A stretch of 64,000 nucleotides of DNA from Sandarakinorhabdus glacialis (GCF_014643455.1 NZ_BMJM01000006.1:124001-188000); one strand, 5' to 3'; shown: positions 27,932 to 36,185, counted from the first letter of the stretch. Notes: generated by a model not told the origin, from the sequence alone. Program-made: numbers and translations.

Positions 27932-29119
27932 ATGAGCGTAATGCCGAGGCACGACCACATTCCGGCTGCCAGGCCATTACTTATTGTTTTTTCGCATTTG
28001 CGTTGGGATTTTGTCTATCAGCGTCCGCAGCATTTGCTTGGCCGCGCAGCCCGAGACTTCGACATCTGCTTCATCGAAGAGCCCTTGTTCGACAGCAATG
28101 CCAGCGGCTTCCGCGAAATCGGCACGCCCGAAGGCGTTTGCGTCATTCAGCCATTGCTCGCCGACGGCGTCGACCACCAAGCTGCGATCGAGCACCAGTG
28201 CATGGTCGCGAGGACCATCGCCGCGCGCGCCGGCACGCGGCCGCTTTACCTGTGGTTCTACACCCCGATGGCGCTCGCCTTCGCCCGCGATATTTCCGCC
28301 GACCTCATCCTGTTCGACAAGATGGACGAGCTTTCGGCCTTCGATTTCGCACCGCCCGAACTCCACGCCGCCGAGGCCGATCTCATGGCCCGCGCCGACC
28401 TCGTCTTCACCGGCGGCGCCTCGCTCCAGCGTGTTGCCGAAGGCCGCAATCCCGAAGTCCATTGCTTCCCCTCGAGCATCGACGCCGCCCATTTCGGCCA
28501 AGCTCGTACCGCCGGTCCAGCCGACCCTCATCTCGAAAATATCCCTCATCCGCGCATCGGCTTCTTCGGCGTCATCGACGAGCGCATCGACCAGCCGCTG
28601 ATCGCCGCCGTCGCCGCGCTGCGTCCGGACTGGCAGTTCATCATGATCGGCCCAACCGCGAAGATCGATCCGGCGCAACTGCCGAACGCTCCCAACATTC
28701 ATTGGCTCGGCATGCGGGGCTATGCCGAACTGCCGTCGTACATGGCGCATTGGGACCTCGGCTGGATGCCCTTTGCCCGTAATAGCGCGACGCGCTTCAT
28801 CTCGCCGACCAAGACCCCTGAGTTCCTCGCCGCCGGCCTGCCGCTGATGTCGACCTCGATCACCGATGTCGTCGAACCCTATGGCCGTCTCGGCCTCGTC
28901 CAGATCGCCGACGAAGCCGCTGCCATGGTCGCCGCCGGCGACCGCCTGCTTGCTGCAAATGATCGCACCGCGCGCCTCGCTGCCGTCGATGCACGGCTCG
29001 AAGGCAATAGCTGGGACACCACCTGGGCCGCGATGCGCGCCCTTATCCACAACGCCGCGGCGCCTTCGGCGCGAAGCGCCGCCGCGCCTGCCACCAGGGA
29101 GGTCATGAATGCCAACTAG
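27932..29119 (+). CDS. Glycosyltransferase, GT1/GT4-like (GT-B fold)
   Basis: 395 aa. The N terminus (LLIVFSHLRWDFVYQRPQHLL) is typical of a group of putative GT-B transferases found next to UDP-galactopyranose mutase. Further along, RIGFFGVIDERID and IHWLGMRGYAELPSYM lead to FISPTKTPEFLAAGLPLMST, the donor-binding region. The product probably transfers a sugar in the cytoplasm. Its end overlaps glf by 11 bases with a GGGAGG just upstream. A galactofuranose donor is a reasonable guess because glf is coupled to it. Confidence 0.82.
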   Translation: MSVMPRHDHIPAARPLLIVFSHLRWDFVYQRPQHLLGRAARDFDICFIEEPLFDSNASGFREIGTPEGVCVIQPLLADGVDHQAAIEHQCMVARTIAARAGTRPLYLWFYTPMALAFARDISADLILFDKMDELSAFDFAPPELHAAEADLMARADLVFTGGASLQRVAEGRNPEVHCFPSSIDAAHFGQARTAGPADPHLENIPHPRIGFFGVIDERIDQPLIAAVAALRPDWQFIMIGPTAKIDPAQLPNAPNIHWLGMRGYAELPSYMAHWDLGWMPFARNSATRFISPTKTPEFLAAGLPLMSTSITDVVEPYGRLGLVQIADEAAAMVAAGDRLLAANDRTARLAAVDARLEGNSWDTTWAAMRALIHNAAAPSARSAAAPATREVMNAN

Positions 29120-30266
29120 TCCCAAGAAGTTCGACTGGCTGATCGTCGGTGCCGGGTTCGCCGGCGCAGTCCTCGCCGAGCGCCTCGCCAGCCAGCGCGG
29201 CGACCGCGTCCTCGTCGTCGATCGCCGCAATCACATCGGCGGCAATGCCTATGACCGCCACGACGACGCCGGTGTCCTCATCCACCAATACGGCCCGCAC
29301 ATCTTCCACACCAATTCCGACATGGTCTTCGATCACCTGTCGAACTTCACCGATTGGCGGCCCTATGAACATCGCGTCCTCGGCATGGTCGACGACATGC
29401 TGGTGCCGATCCCGATCAACCTCGATACCGTCAACAAGCTCTATGACCTGTCTTTGACCAGCGAGGAGTTGACCGAGTGGTTCGCCGCGCGCGCCGAGCC
29501 CGTCGAGACCATCCGCACCTCCGAGGACGTCGTCGTCTCGGTCGTCGGCCGCGAGCTGTATGAGAAATTCTTTCAGGGCTATACCCGCAAGCAATGGGGC
29601 CTCGACCCGTCGCAGCTCGACAAGTCGATCACCGCGCGGGTGCCGATCCGCACCGACCGCGACGACCGATATTTCACCGACAAGCACCAGGCCATGCCGG
29701 CGCAGGGCTACACCCGCATGTTCGAGGCGATGCTCGACCACCCCAACATCTCGGTCATGCTCGGCACCGACTTCCGCGACATCCGCGAGCTGATCCCGCA
29801 CGACCGCGTTATCTACACCGGCCCCATCGATGAATATTTCGATTATCGCTTCGGCGAGCTGCCCTATCGCTCGCTGCGTTTCGAACACGAGACCATCGAC
29901 AAGGAATTTGCCTTGCCGACCGGAACGGTCAATTATCCGCAGACCGAGGCCTTCACGCGGATAAGCGAATACAAGCACATGACCGGCCAACTCCATTCGC
30001 GCACGGCGATCACCCGCGAATATCCGTCGGCGGAGGGGGACCCCTATTACCCCATCCTCAATCCTGACAGCGCCGAGCTCTTCAAGCGCTACGAGGCACT
30101 TGCCATGCAGACTCCCGATGTCTGGTTCGTCGGCCGGCTGGCAACCTTTCGCTACTACAACATGGACCAGGTCACCGGCCAGGCGCTCGCCACCTTCCGC
30201 CGCATCGACGAGATGCTGCCGCGCGCGATGCCGACCCTGGCAACTGCGGCCGTCGCTGCCGAATGA
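29109..30266 (+). CDS. glf: UDP-galactopyranose mutase
   Basis: 385 aa flavoenzyme that interconverts UDP-galactopyranose and UDP-galactofuranose. The FAD-binding loop is LIVGAGFAGAVLAERLA, followed by NHIGGNAYD, YGPHIFHTN, FFQGYTRKQWGLDPSQL and the C-terminal GRLATFRYYNMDQV. It is coupled by overlap to the upstream glycosyltransferase and by four bases to the following GH1-like gene. galE on the same locus supplies UDP-Gal. Its presence implies a galactofuranose-containing glycan. Confidence 0.95.
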   Translation: MPTSPKKFDWLIVGAGFAGAVLAERLASQRGDRVLVVDRRNHIGGNAYDRHDDAGVLIHQYGPHIFHTNSDMVFDHLSNFTDWRPYEHRVLGMVDDMLVPIPINLDTVNKLYDLSLTSEELTEWFAARAEPVETIRTSEDVVVSVVGRELYEKFFQGYTRKQWGLDPSQLDKSITARVPIRTDRDDRYFTDKHQAMPAQGYTRMFEAMLDHPNISVMLGTDFRDIRELIPHDRVIYTGPIDEYFDYRFGELPYRSLRFEHETIDKEFALPTGTVNYPQTEAFTRISEYKHMTGQLHSRTAITREYPSAEGDPYYPILNPDSAELFKRYEALAMQTPDVWFVGRLATFRYYNMDQVTGQALATFRRIDEMLPRAMPTLATAAVAAE

Positions 30267-31510
30267 CGATTGCCGGGCATCCGGACGCGAGTGCACAAGC
30301 CGAGCAGGGGGCGTTTCGCCCCCTGCTCGGTTCGATGCTGCTCGGCGGCTTCGAATGTTCGGCGCATAAACTGCGCAGCGGTCGCCGGCTCGATCTCATC
30401 GCCTCCACCGGCCACGACCTGCGCGCCGCCGACGATTATGCGCTTCTGCAACATCACGGCATGGCCGGCGGCCGCGATGGCCTGCGCTGGCACCGCATCG
30501 AGCAACGCCCCGGCCGCTACGACTGGTCGAGCTTCCTGCCGATGCTCCACGCCGCGCGCGACAGCGGCTTCACCGTGGCTTGGGATCTTCTTCACTACGG
30601 CCTGCCCAACGGCCTCGACGTCTTCTCGCCGGCGTTCATCACGCGCTTTGCCGCCTTCGCCCGCGTCGCCGCCGTGCTGGTCCGCGCCGAAACCGACGAA
30701 CCCCCGACCTGGACGCCGATCAACGAAATCAGCTTCTGGGCGTTTGCCGGCGGCGAAAAAGGCGGCCTCAACCCCTTCGCCCGCAATCGTGGCCCCGCCC
30801 TCAAAAAACAGCTCGCCCGCGCCGCGCTGGCCGCCATCGACGCCGTGCGCAGCGTCGATCCCCGCGCGCGAATCGCCGTCGCCGAACCCCTCATCCACAT
30901 CTTCCCCGCCGACGATACGCCCCGGTCGGCGGAGCTGGTCCGCATCCACAACGCCAGCCAGTTCGAGGCGCTCGACATGCTGCTCGGCCGGCGGGCGCCC
31001 GAACTCGGCGGCTTCGCCGGCGCCGTCGATATCATCGGGCTCAACTATTACAACAACAACCAATGGGTCGATCACGGCCGCCCGGTCCACCTCGGCGACC
31101 ATCTCTACCTCCCGCTACGCACCCTCCTTGCCGGCGTCGCCGCCCGCTACGACCAACCGCTCTACATCGCCGAAACCGGCACCGAGGGCATCTTCCGGCC
31201 CTATTGGTTGCGCTATGTCTGCGACGAAGTCCGCGCCGCCATCGCCGCCGTCGCCAATATCGGCGGCATCTGCCTTTACCCCATCGTCAGCCACCTCGGC
31301 TGGGACGACGACCGCCATTGCCACAACGGCCTGTTCGAAGGCCATGGCCCCGATTGCGCCCGCAGCGTCGACGCCGCCCTTGCCGCCGAACTCGCGCTCC
31401 AGGTCGCCGCCTTCGGCGGTGTCCAGCCGGCCGCCGCCCCGGCGCACATTCCCCTGTCGCCGCGCGCGCCCTGGCCCCGTTACGCACCCGCGCTGACCTT
31501 GTCGGCATGA
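30263..31510 (+). CDS. Glycoside hydrolase family 1-like protein
   Basis: 415 aa from the ATG overlapping the glf stop. A second start at ATG 30335 would give MLLGGFECSAHKLR and would leave a strong hairpin outside the gene. GH1-type catalytic positions are visible: the acid/base Glu in TPINEISFWA and the nucleophile Glu in YIAETGTEG. It is shorter than classical beta-glucosidases (about 450 aa). No signal peptide is seen, so it probably acts in the cytoplasm. Within a biosynthetic locus, it could be a trimming or transglycosylating enzyme rather than a catabolic one. Confidence 0.8.
   Translation: MTIAGHPDASAQAEQGAFRPLLGSMLLGGFECSAHKLRSGRRLDLIASTGHDLRAADDYALLQHHGMAGGRDGLRWHRIEQRPGRYDWSSFLPMLHAARDSGFTVAWDLLHYGLPNGLDVFSPAFITRFAAFARVAAVLVRAETDEPPTWTPINEISFWAFAGGEKGGLNPFARNRGPALKKQLARAALAAIDAVRSVDPRARIAVAEPLIHIFPADDTPRSAELVRIHNASQFEALDMLLGRRAPELGGFAGAVDIIGLNYYNNNQWVDHGRPVHLGDHLYLPLRTLLAGVAARYDQPLYIAETGTEGIFRPYWLRYVCDEVRAAIAAVANIGGICLYPIVSHLGWDDDRHCHNGLFEGHGPDCARSVDAALAAELALQVAAFGGVQPAAAPAHIPLSPRAPWPRYAPALTLSA
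30300..30330. other. Perfect 13-bp stem-loop at the glf/GH1 junction
   Basis: CCGAGCAGGGGGC (30300-30312) and its exact complement (30318-30330) are separated by GTTTC. Downstream there are only two T residues, so a standard terminator is doubtful. It lies inside the GH1-like frame if that gene starts at 30263, or just before it if the start is 30335. It could reduce expression downstream of glf. Confidence 0.6.
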
Positions 31511-32610
31511 CCGGTCCGGTCTTCGCCGTCGCCATCCCCGCGCACGACGAGGCCGAGCGCATCGCCGCCTGCATCGCCGCTCTCGCCGCCCAGCCGCGCG
31601 CCGCCGACCGCATCGCCGGGGTGATCGTCTATGCCAACAACTGCCGCGACGACACCGCCGCCATCGCCCGCGCCTGCCCGGCGCCATTTCCGCTGATCGT
31701 CGTCGAAGCCGAGCACCCCCCCGAACGCGCCCATATCGGCTGGGCCCGGCGCGGCGCCACCGATGCCGCCATCGCCCGCCTGACCGAAATCGGCCGCCCC
31801 GATGGCATCGTCGCCGGTACCGACGCCGACTCGCGCGTCGCTACCGGCTGGCTTGCCGCAATGCACGCCGCCTTCGCGGCCGGCGCCGACGCCGTCGCCG
31901 GCGCCATCGACATCGATCCCGACGATGACGCCTCGCTCGGAGGCGTCGCCCGCCGCCGCGACGAGGCCGCCTATGCCAACGCCGTCGCCCGCGTCGCCGC
32001 CCACCTCGATCCGCTCCCCCATGATCCCTACCCCAACCATATCTGGGCATGGGGCGCCAATCTGGCCGTCCGCGCCCCAGTCCTCGCTGCCGTCGGCGGC
32101 ATACCCCTCGTCGATCTCGCCGAGGACCACGCCCTCCACCGTGCCTTGCTCCACCACGATGCCCGCATCCGTCACACTCTCGATGCCCGCGTCTGGACGT
32201 CGGGCCGCAGCGACGGTCGCGCCCCCGGCGGCTTTGCCGACCTGCTGACCAGCTACGCCGTCGAACCCGGCGCCCTCGCCGATTTCGAGCTCGAACCCGC
32301 CGCCATCGCCTGGCGCCGCGCCCGCCTCCGCGGCACCGCCCGCCGACTATGGCAGGGCGGTGAACTCGCGCCCCTTGCCGCCCGCCTCGGTGCCGAAGCC
32401 GCCACCACCTTCGGCGCCGCCTGGGATTCCTTCTGCGAAACCTGCACCTTGCTGCAAAAATCGCGTGTCCCGGTAACCGCGCTCGCCGCCCAGACTAGCC
32501 TGCTGAACAGCCGCCTTACCGCAATCAAACCCGCCGCAGGCGATCGATCCGATACTGCGGCGTCGCTGCATGAAATTCCGGTTCGGCAATTCCATTCAGC
32601 GCAGCCATGA
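31507..32610 (+). CDS. Glycosyltransferase family 2 protein
   Basis: 367 aa from the ATG overlapping the GH1-like stop; the open frame further left is a shadow. GT-A signatures: FAVAIPAHDEAERIAACIAAL at the N terminus, YANNCRDDT, the metal-binding DxD in GTDADSRV, and LAEDHALHRALL. It is probably cytoplasmic and uses a nucleotide sugar. Its last 86 bases overlap the 3' end of the methyltransferase gene on the opposite strand, an unusual convergent overlap. It is adjacent to the methyltransferase, acyl-CoA dehydrogenase and PIG-L genes. Confidence 0.85.
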   Translation: MTGPVFAVAIPAHDEAERIAACIAALAAQPRAADRIAGVIVYANNCRDDTAAIARACPAPFPLIVVEAEHPPERAHIGWARRGATDAAIARLTEIGRPDGIVAGTDADSRVATGWLAAMHAAFAAGADAVAGAIDIDPDDDASLGGVARRRDEAAYANAVARVAAHLDPLPHDPYPNHIWAWGANLAVRAPVLAAVGGIPLVDLAEDHALHRALLHHDARIRHTLDARVWTSGRSDGRAPGGFADLLTSYAVEPGALADFELEPAAIAWRRARLRGTARRLWQGGELAPLAARLGAEAATTFGAAWDSFCETCTLLQKSRVPVTALAAQTSLLNSRLTAIKPAAGDRSDTAASLHEIPVRQFHSAQP

Positions 32611-33112
32611 AGCCTTCCGCCGCCTCGTTGCCATTGAGCGGATAATCCGGCGTCTCGCCCAGCCAATGCACCAGCACGATATCCGCGCCCGGCCGCGCCA
32701 TCCCGACCGTGACGGCCGCCGCCTGCTCCAGCGTCGGCGCATCGAGATAATACAGCACTTCGGAAAACACCATCAGGTCGAAATCGCCCCTCAAACCGTC
32801 GCCCGACACCTCGCAGGGAAACTGCCGCAGTTCGAACCGCACCTGCGGCTGGTCGGCATTCAGCGCCCGCGCTTCGTCCAGCGCCGCCGCCGCCACATCG
32901 GTCGCCAGCAAGTCGTCGCACCGCGCCGCCAGCATCCGCGTCAACATCCCGATCGAGCAGCCGATCTCCAGCCCGGCCGCATACCGGCCCCGGGGTATCG
33001 CATCCAGGGTCGCTGCATATTTTGCCGCTTCATATTCGCTGCCGCGAAACTTCCACGGGTCGATGTCCTGCTTATACAAATCGTCGAAGTAGGCCGGCGG
33101 CAGGCTGTCCAT
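32525..33112 (-). CDS. NodS-like SAM-dependent methyltransferase
   Basis: 195 aa. The N terminus (SLPPAYFDDLYKQDIDPWKF, then SEYEAAKYAATL) and the SAM-binding loop LEIGCSIGMLTRMLA match the NodS group. In rhizobia, NodS N-methylates the deacetylated glucosamine of Nod factor precursors. FSEVLYYLD is the post-II motif. It is translationally coupled (TGATG) behind the acyl-CoA dehydrogenase gene. Its last 86 bases run antisense to the end of the GT2 gene. The actual acceptor here is unknown; an amino sugar is suggested by the PIG-L deacetylase nearby. Confidence 0.85.
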   Translation of the reverse strand: MDSLPPAYFDDLYKQDIDPWKFRGSEYEAAKYAATLDAIPRGRYAAGLEIGCSIGMLTRMLAARCDDLLATDVAAAALDEARALNADQPQVRFELRQFPCEVSGDGLRGDFDLMVFSEVLYYLDAPTLEQAAAVTVGMARPGADIVLVHWLGETPDYPLNGNEAAEGFMAALNGIAEPEFHAATPQYRIDRLRRV

Positions 33113-34296
33113 CAATAATCTCCTATGTCGGTATGCATGTCGCCACCCGCAGCCATCGACCACCCCGACGCCGCATCGAGCGCCGCATCCGGAAACGGCT
33201 GCCGCAGGTACGTCGACAGGTCGCGCACGATCCGCTCCACCGGCGACGGCCGCAGCATCGCCGACAGGCCGATGCCCCGCTGCACCCGCTCGATCACCTC
33301 CAGCGCCGCGCGCTCGAATCCATGCCGCGCCAGATTGACGAACGCATCGACCGCGGCCGCATCGCGCGCCGGGTCCTCGGCGATCGCTGCCGCCCGCGCC
33401 GTCCACAACCGCGCCGCCTCGCAGCGCGCCAGCGCCTCGCCGAATCGCGCCCGCTGCACCGGGTCGCCGCTCCGCCCGCGAACATTCATCGCCTCGCGGT
33501 GCAGCCCGACCAGCCGCTCGACGGCACCCAACTGCACCGCCAGCACCCGCCACGCACCACCGGCAAACAACGGCGTCCGGTAATAATCGCCCGGTGCCCC
33601 GACGATCTCGCTCGCCGCCACCACGATCCCGGTCATCTCGGTGCCGCCCGTCGCCGACGCCGCGATCCCCGTCGGCAACCATTCCGACAAATCGCCCACC
33701 GCGCCGCTGATGTCGGGAATCGCCATCACCATGCCCGCGGGCGTCATCGCCGTTACCAGCGGCCGCCGCACCATCCCGGTCCCCGACGTGTAGCGTTTCG
33801 CCCCGACCAGCCGGCCGCCGGTCAGCACCAGTCCCGGTGGACTCTCGGCATTCCACACCGCCGAGATCCGCCCGGCGTTGCACTCGGCCGCGAGCAGCGC
33901 CATCTGCGCCGCAGCGCCGCATCGCCGCATCGCCGCATCGCCGCATCGCCGCATCGCCGCATCGCCGCATCGCCGCATCGCCGCATCGCCGTATCGCGCC
34001 GTCAGCCGCACCGCATTGACATGCCCCTCGTACAGCCGCCCCAGCGGCAGCGACGCCCCGCCGATGATCCGCAGCACATCGCGCAGCACCGGCGCCGTCG
34101 CCGCGTTCAGCCCCGTCGCGGCACCGCCCAGCCGCAGCGGCAGCGGCGCGTGCAGCAATCCGTACCGGTGCAACGCGGCGACCTCGGTGTTCGGCAGGCT
34201 GGCATCGTGATCGCGCCGCGCCGCCAGCCGGTCGGCAACACGCGCCGCCCGCCGCGCCGCTGCGGGAACCAGATGCGGAACGGGCAGGTTGCGCAT
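33112..34296 (-). CDS. Acyl-CoA dehydrogenase family protein with coding octanucleotide repeat
   Basis: 394 aa from ATG 34296; a TTG three codons upstream is also open. The acyl-CoA dehydrogenase layout is recognisable: helical N-terminal domain, middle segment around KRYTSGTGMVRRPLV, and helical C-terminal domain with VQRGIGLSAMLRPSPVERIVRDLSTYLRQ. Residues about 101-128 are a repeated GDAAMRRC unit encoded by an 8-bp tandem repeat, so gain or loss of one unit would shift the frame. Its ATG lies 2 bp from the divergent PIG-L ATG. It could desaturate or oxidise an acyl chain on a carrier or a glycolipid precursor; the substrate is unknown. Confidence 0.85.
   Translation of the reverse strand: MRNLPVPHLVPAAARRAARVADRLAARRDHDASLPNTEVAALHRYGLLHAPLPLRLGGAATGLNAATAPVLRDVLRIIGGASLPLGRLYEGHVNAVRLTARYGDAAMRRCGDAAMRRCGDAAMRRCGAAAQMALLAAECNAGRISAVWNAESPPGLVLTGGRLVGAKRYTSGTGMVRRPLVTAMTPAGMVMAIPDISGAVGDLSEWLPTGIAASATGGTEMTGIVVAASEIVGAPGDYYRTPLFAGGAWRVLAVQLGAVERLVGLHREAMNVRGRSGDPVQRARFGEALARCEAARLWTARAAAIAEDPARDAAAVDAFVNLARHGFERAALEVIERVQRGIGLSAMLRPSPVERIVRDLSTYLRQPFPDAALDAASGWSMAAGGDMHTDIGDY
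33915..33994 (-). repeat. Octanucleotide tandem repeat inside the acyl-CoA dehydrogenase gene
   Basis: Nine perfect copies of CGCCGCAT (33915-33986) are followed by one variant copy, CGCCGTAT (33987-33994). The unit is 8 bp, so each single-unit change alters the reading frame, while a change of three keeps it. The frame is open in this sequence. Short tandem repeats like this within coding regions are typical substrates for slipped-strand mispairing and phase variation. Confidence 0.93.
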
Positions 34297-34298
34297 CC

Positions 34299-35039
34299 AT
34301 GACAAACTCGCCAGCCGCGCCGCTGTTCCAACCCCGCAACAGTCCGTCGCCGCATGCAGAAACGCTGTCCCGCTGGCACGCCGCCGCCGCGCCCGTCACC
34401 ATCGACGCACTACTCGGCAACGCTCGCTCGCTGGGTGTCGTGGTGCCCCATGCCGATGATGAAACCCTTGGTTGTGGCGGGCTGATCGCCGCCGCCGCCG
34501 ATCGCGGCCTCGCCGTCCATGTCACGGTCCTGACCGACGGCGCCGCTTCGCACCCCGGCTCGGTGCAATGGCCGCCGGCCCGCCTCCGTGCGCACCGCCG
34601 CACCGAAGCGGCCGCCGTCGCCATCCTGACGCGCGGCCGCGGCACCATGGGTTTCGCCGACGCCCCGGACGGCGCGCTCGCCGACTATCCCGAAACCGCC
34701 GACAAGATCCTTGGTGCCGACCTGCTGGTGACCCGCTGGCAGGGCGATCCACACCCCGACCACCAGGCCGCCTTTCGCATCGCGCGCGCCGCCGCCGAGC
34801 GCCTCGGCGCCCAGCTCATCGCCTTTCCCTTATGGGTTCTCACCACCGTTGACGGTCCGCCGGCCCATCGACTTGTAGCTTGCGACGTCGATGCCGCGCT
34901 GGCGCTCAAGCGCGCTGCGCTTGCTGCTCATCGCAGTCAGCTCGGAAACCTCGTCGAGGATTGTCGCGGCTTCGTCCTCGACGACGAGCTTCAGGCGCTG
35001 TTCGTCCGCGCCGAAGAGCTTTATCTGGTCATTCGCTGA
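34299..35039 (+). CDS. PIG-L/LmbE family N-deacetylase
   Basis: 246 aa. The zinc-binding motif PHADDETLGCGG (usual form PHPDDE, here with Ala for Pro) and the distal HPDH in QGDPHPDHQAAF are both present. Family members remove N-acetyl groups from GlcNAc-containing glycolipids or pseudodisaccharides (PIG-L, MshB). The start is divergent from the acyl-CoA dehydrogenase, with only 2 bp between the two ATG codons. The last 210 bases overlap the galE 3' end antisense. The C-terminal segment AALAAHRSQLGN is typical for the family, so this frame is the real one in the overlap. Confidence 0.9.
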   Translation: MTNSPAAPLFQPRNSPSPHAETLSRWHAAAAPVTIDALLGNARSLGVVVPHADDETLGCGGLIAAAADRGLAVHVTVLTDGAASHPGSVQWPPARLRAHRRTEAAAVAILTRGRGTMGFADAPDGALADYPETADKILGADLLVTRWQGDPHPDHQAAFRIARAAAERLGAQLIAFPLWVLTTVDGPPAHRLVACDVDAALALKRAALAAHRSQLGNLVEDCRGFVLDDELQALFVRAEELYLVIR

Positions 35040-36044
35040 CGCCATCGCGGCGATCCGCGTCCGCTCCCACGCCAGGGCATGGCCGACGATCGTCTCGAGG
35101 TCATCGTATTGCGGCGTCCAGCCCAGCGATTTCGCCGCATCGGCATTGGCCACCAGCCGTGCCGGATCGCCCGCCCGCCGTGGTCCCATGACCCGCGGCA
35201 CCGCGCCGCCCGACACCCGCTCGAGCGCATCGATGACCTCGATGACGCTGTTGCCCTGCCCATAACCAAGGTTGAACAACCGGCTGCACCCGCGCTCTTC
35301 CAGGCACGCCCGCAGCAGCAGCACATGCGCCTCGGCGATATCGCTGACATGCACATAGTCCCGCACCCCGGTGCCGTCGTGCGTCGCATAATCGTCGCCA
35401 TAGACGGTAAAGCTGCCGCGCTTGCCGGTGACAACCTGCGTCGCGATCTCGATGAGGTGATGCGCGTGGCGGCTGTTCTGCCCTGAACGCCCCTTGGGAT
35501 CCGCCCCGGCAACGTTGAAATAACGCAATATGCCCAGCGACAACCGGCCGTCCGCTGCCGCCAGGTCGCGCAGCATCTGTTCCGCCATCATCTTCGACCA
35601 GCCATAGGGGTTGATCGGCTGCAGCGGCGCTTTTTCCTCCAGCGCCGCGCCGTCGTTCTCGGCATAAACCGCCGCGGTCGATGAAAACACCATCGCCGAC
35701 ACACCCGATGAAATCGCCGTTTCGGCCAATGCCAGCGTCTCGACGAAATTGTTCCGGTAATAGTCGCCCGGCTGGGTCACCGAATCGCCAACGCTGATCG
35801 ACGCGGCAAAATGCATGATTGCCTCGATGCCGTGGCTGGCGATCACCCGGGCGACCAGCGCCCGGTCGCCGGCGCGGCCCCGAACGAATATCGCGCCCTT
35901 GGGGATGAGCAGTTCCGATCCGGTCGACAGATCGTCGATGATAACCACCTTGCATCCGCGATCGAGCAGCGCGAGCGCCGCGTGACTGCCGATATAACCA
36001 GCGCCGCCGGTTACGAGGACGGGAGGTAGGTCAGTCTCGCGCAT
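34830..36044 (-). CDS. galE: UDP-glucose 4-epimerase GalE with C-terminal extension
   Basis: 404 aa. The Rossmann loop VTGGAGYIGSHAALAL, the catalytic Tyr in NPYGWSKMMAEQ, LRYFNVAGADPKGR and GTGVRDYVHVSDIAEAH are all canonical. It makes UDP-Gal from UDP-Glc for the UDP-galactopyranose mutase. An AGGAG ribosome binding site precedes the ATG. Most GalE proteins end near residue 335-340 after HALAWER. Here about 65 extra residues are encoded antisense to the PIG-L gene, probably because an original stop codon was lost. The extension is unlike GalE and may be non-functional. Confidence 0.93.
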   Translation of the reverse strand: MRETDLPPVLVTGGAGYIGSHAALALLDRGCKVVIIDDLSTGSELLIPKGAIFVRGRAGDRALVARVIASHGIEAIMHFAASISVGDSVTQPGDYYRNNFVETLALAETAISSGVSAMVFSSTAAVYAENDGAALEEKAPLQPINPYGWSKMMAEQMLRDLAAADGRLSLGILRYFNVAGADPKGRSGQNSRHAHHLIEIATQVVTGKRGSFTVYGDDYATHDGTGVRDYVHVSDIAEAHVLLLRACLEERGCSRLFNLGYGQGNSVIEVIDALERVSGGAVPRVMGPRRAGDPARLVANADAAKSLGWTPQYDDLETIVGHALAWERTRIAAMASANDQIKLFGADEQRLKLVVEDEAATILDEVSELTAMSSKRSALERQRGIDVASYKSMGRRTVNGGENP

Positions 36045-36144
36045 GATCGGCTCCTGATGTTGCCGACTGCAAACGACGCCGCGCGCCGATCCGTTCCTGC
36101 ACCATCGCGGCAGCGACGATTTGCCCTCATCTCCCGTTCATGTT

Positions 36145-36180
36145 GAAACCCCGGCTGCGCCATTTCGCGCAGCCGGGGCC
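36145..36180 (-). terminator. Intrinsic terminator-like hairpin after the TPR gene
   Basis: A perfect 12-bp GC-rich stem (CCCCGGCTGCGC at 36149-36160, its complement at 36167-36178) with a 6-base loop lies 7 bases beyond the TPR gene stop in its direction of transcription. A short TTT follows. The T-run is weak, so this is probable rather than certain. Confidence 0.65.
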
Positions 36181-36185
36181 CATTA

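Noticed and set aside
33915-33994. Possible CRISPR-like array
   Set aside because: The units are 8 bp, directly adjacent, without spacers, and inside an open reading frame. It is a simple tandem repeat.
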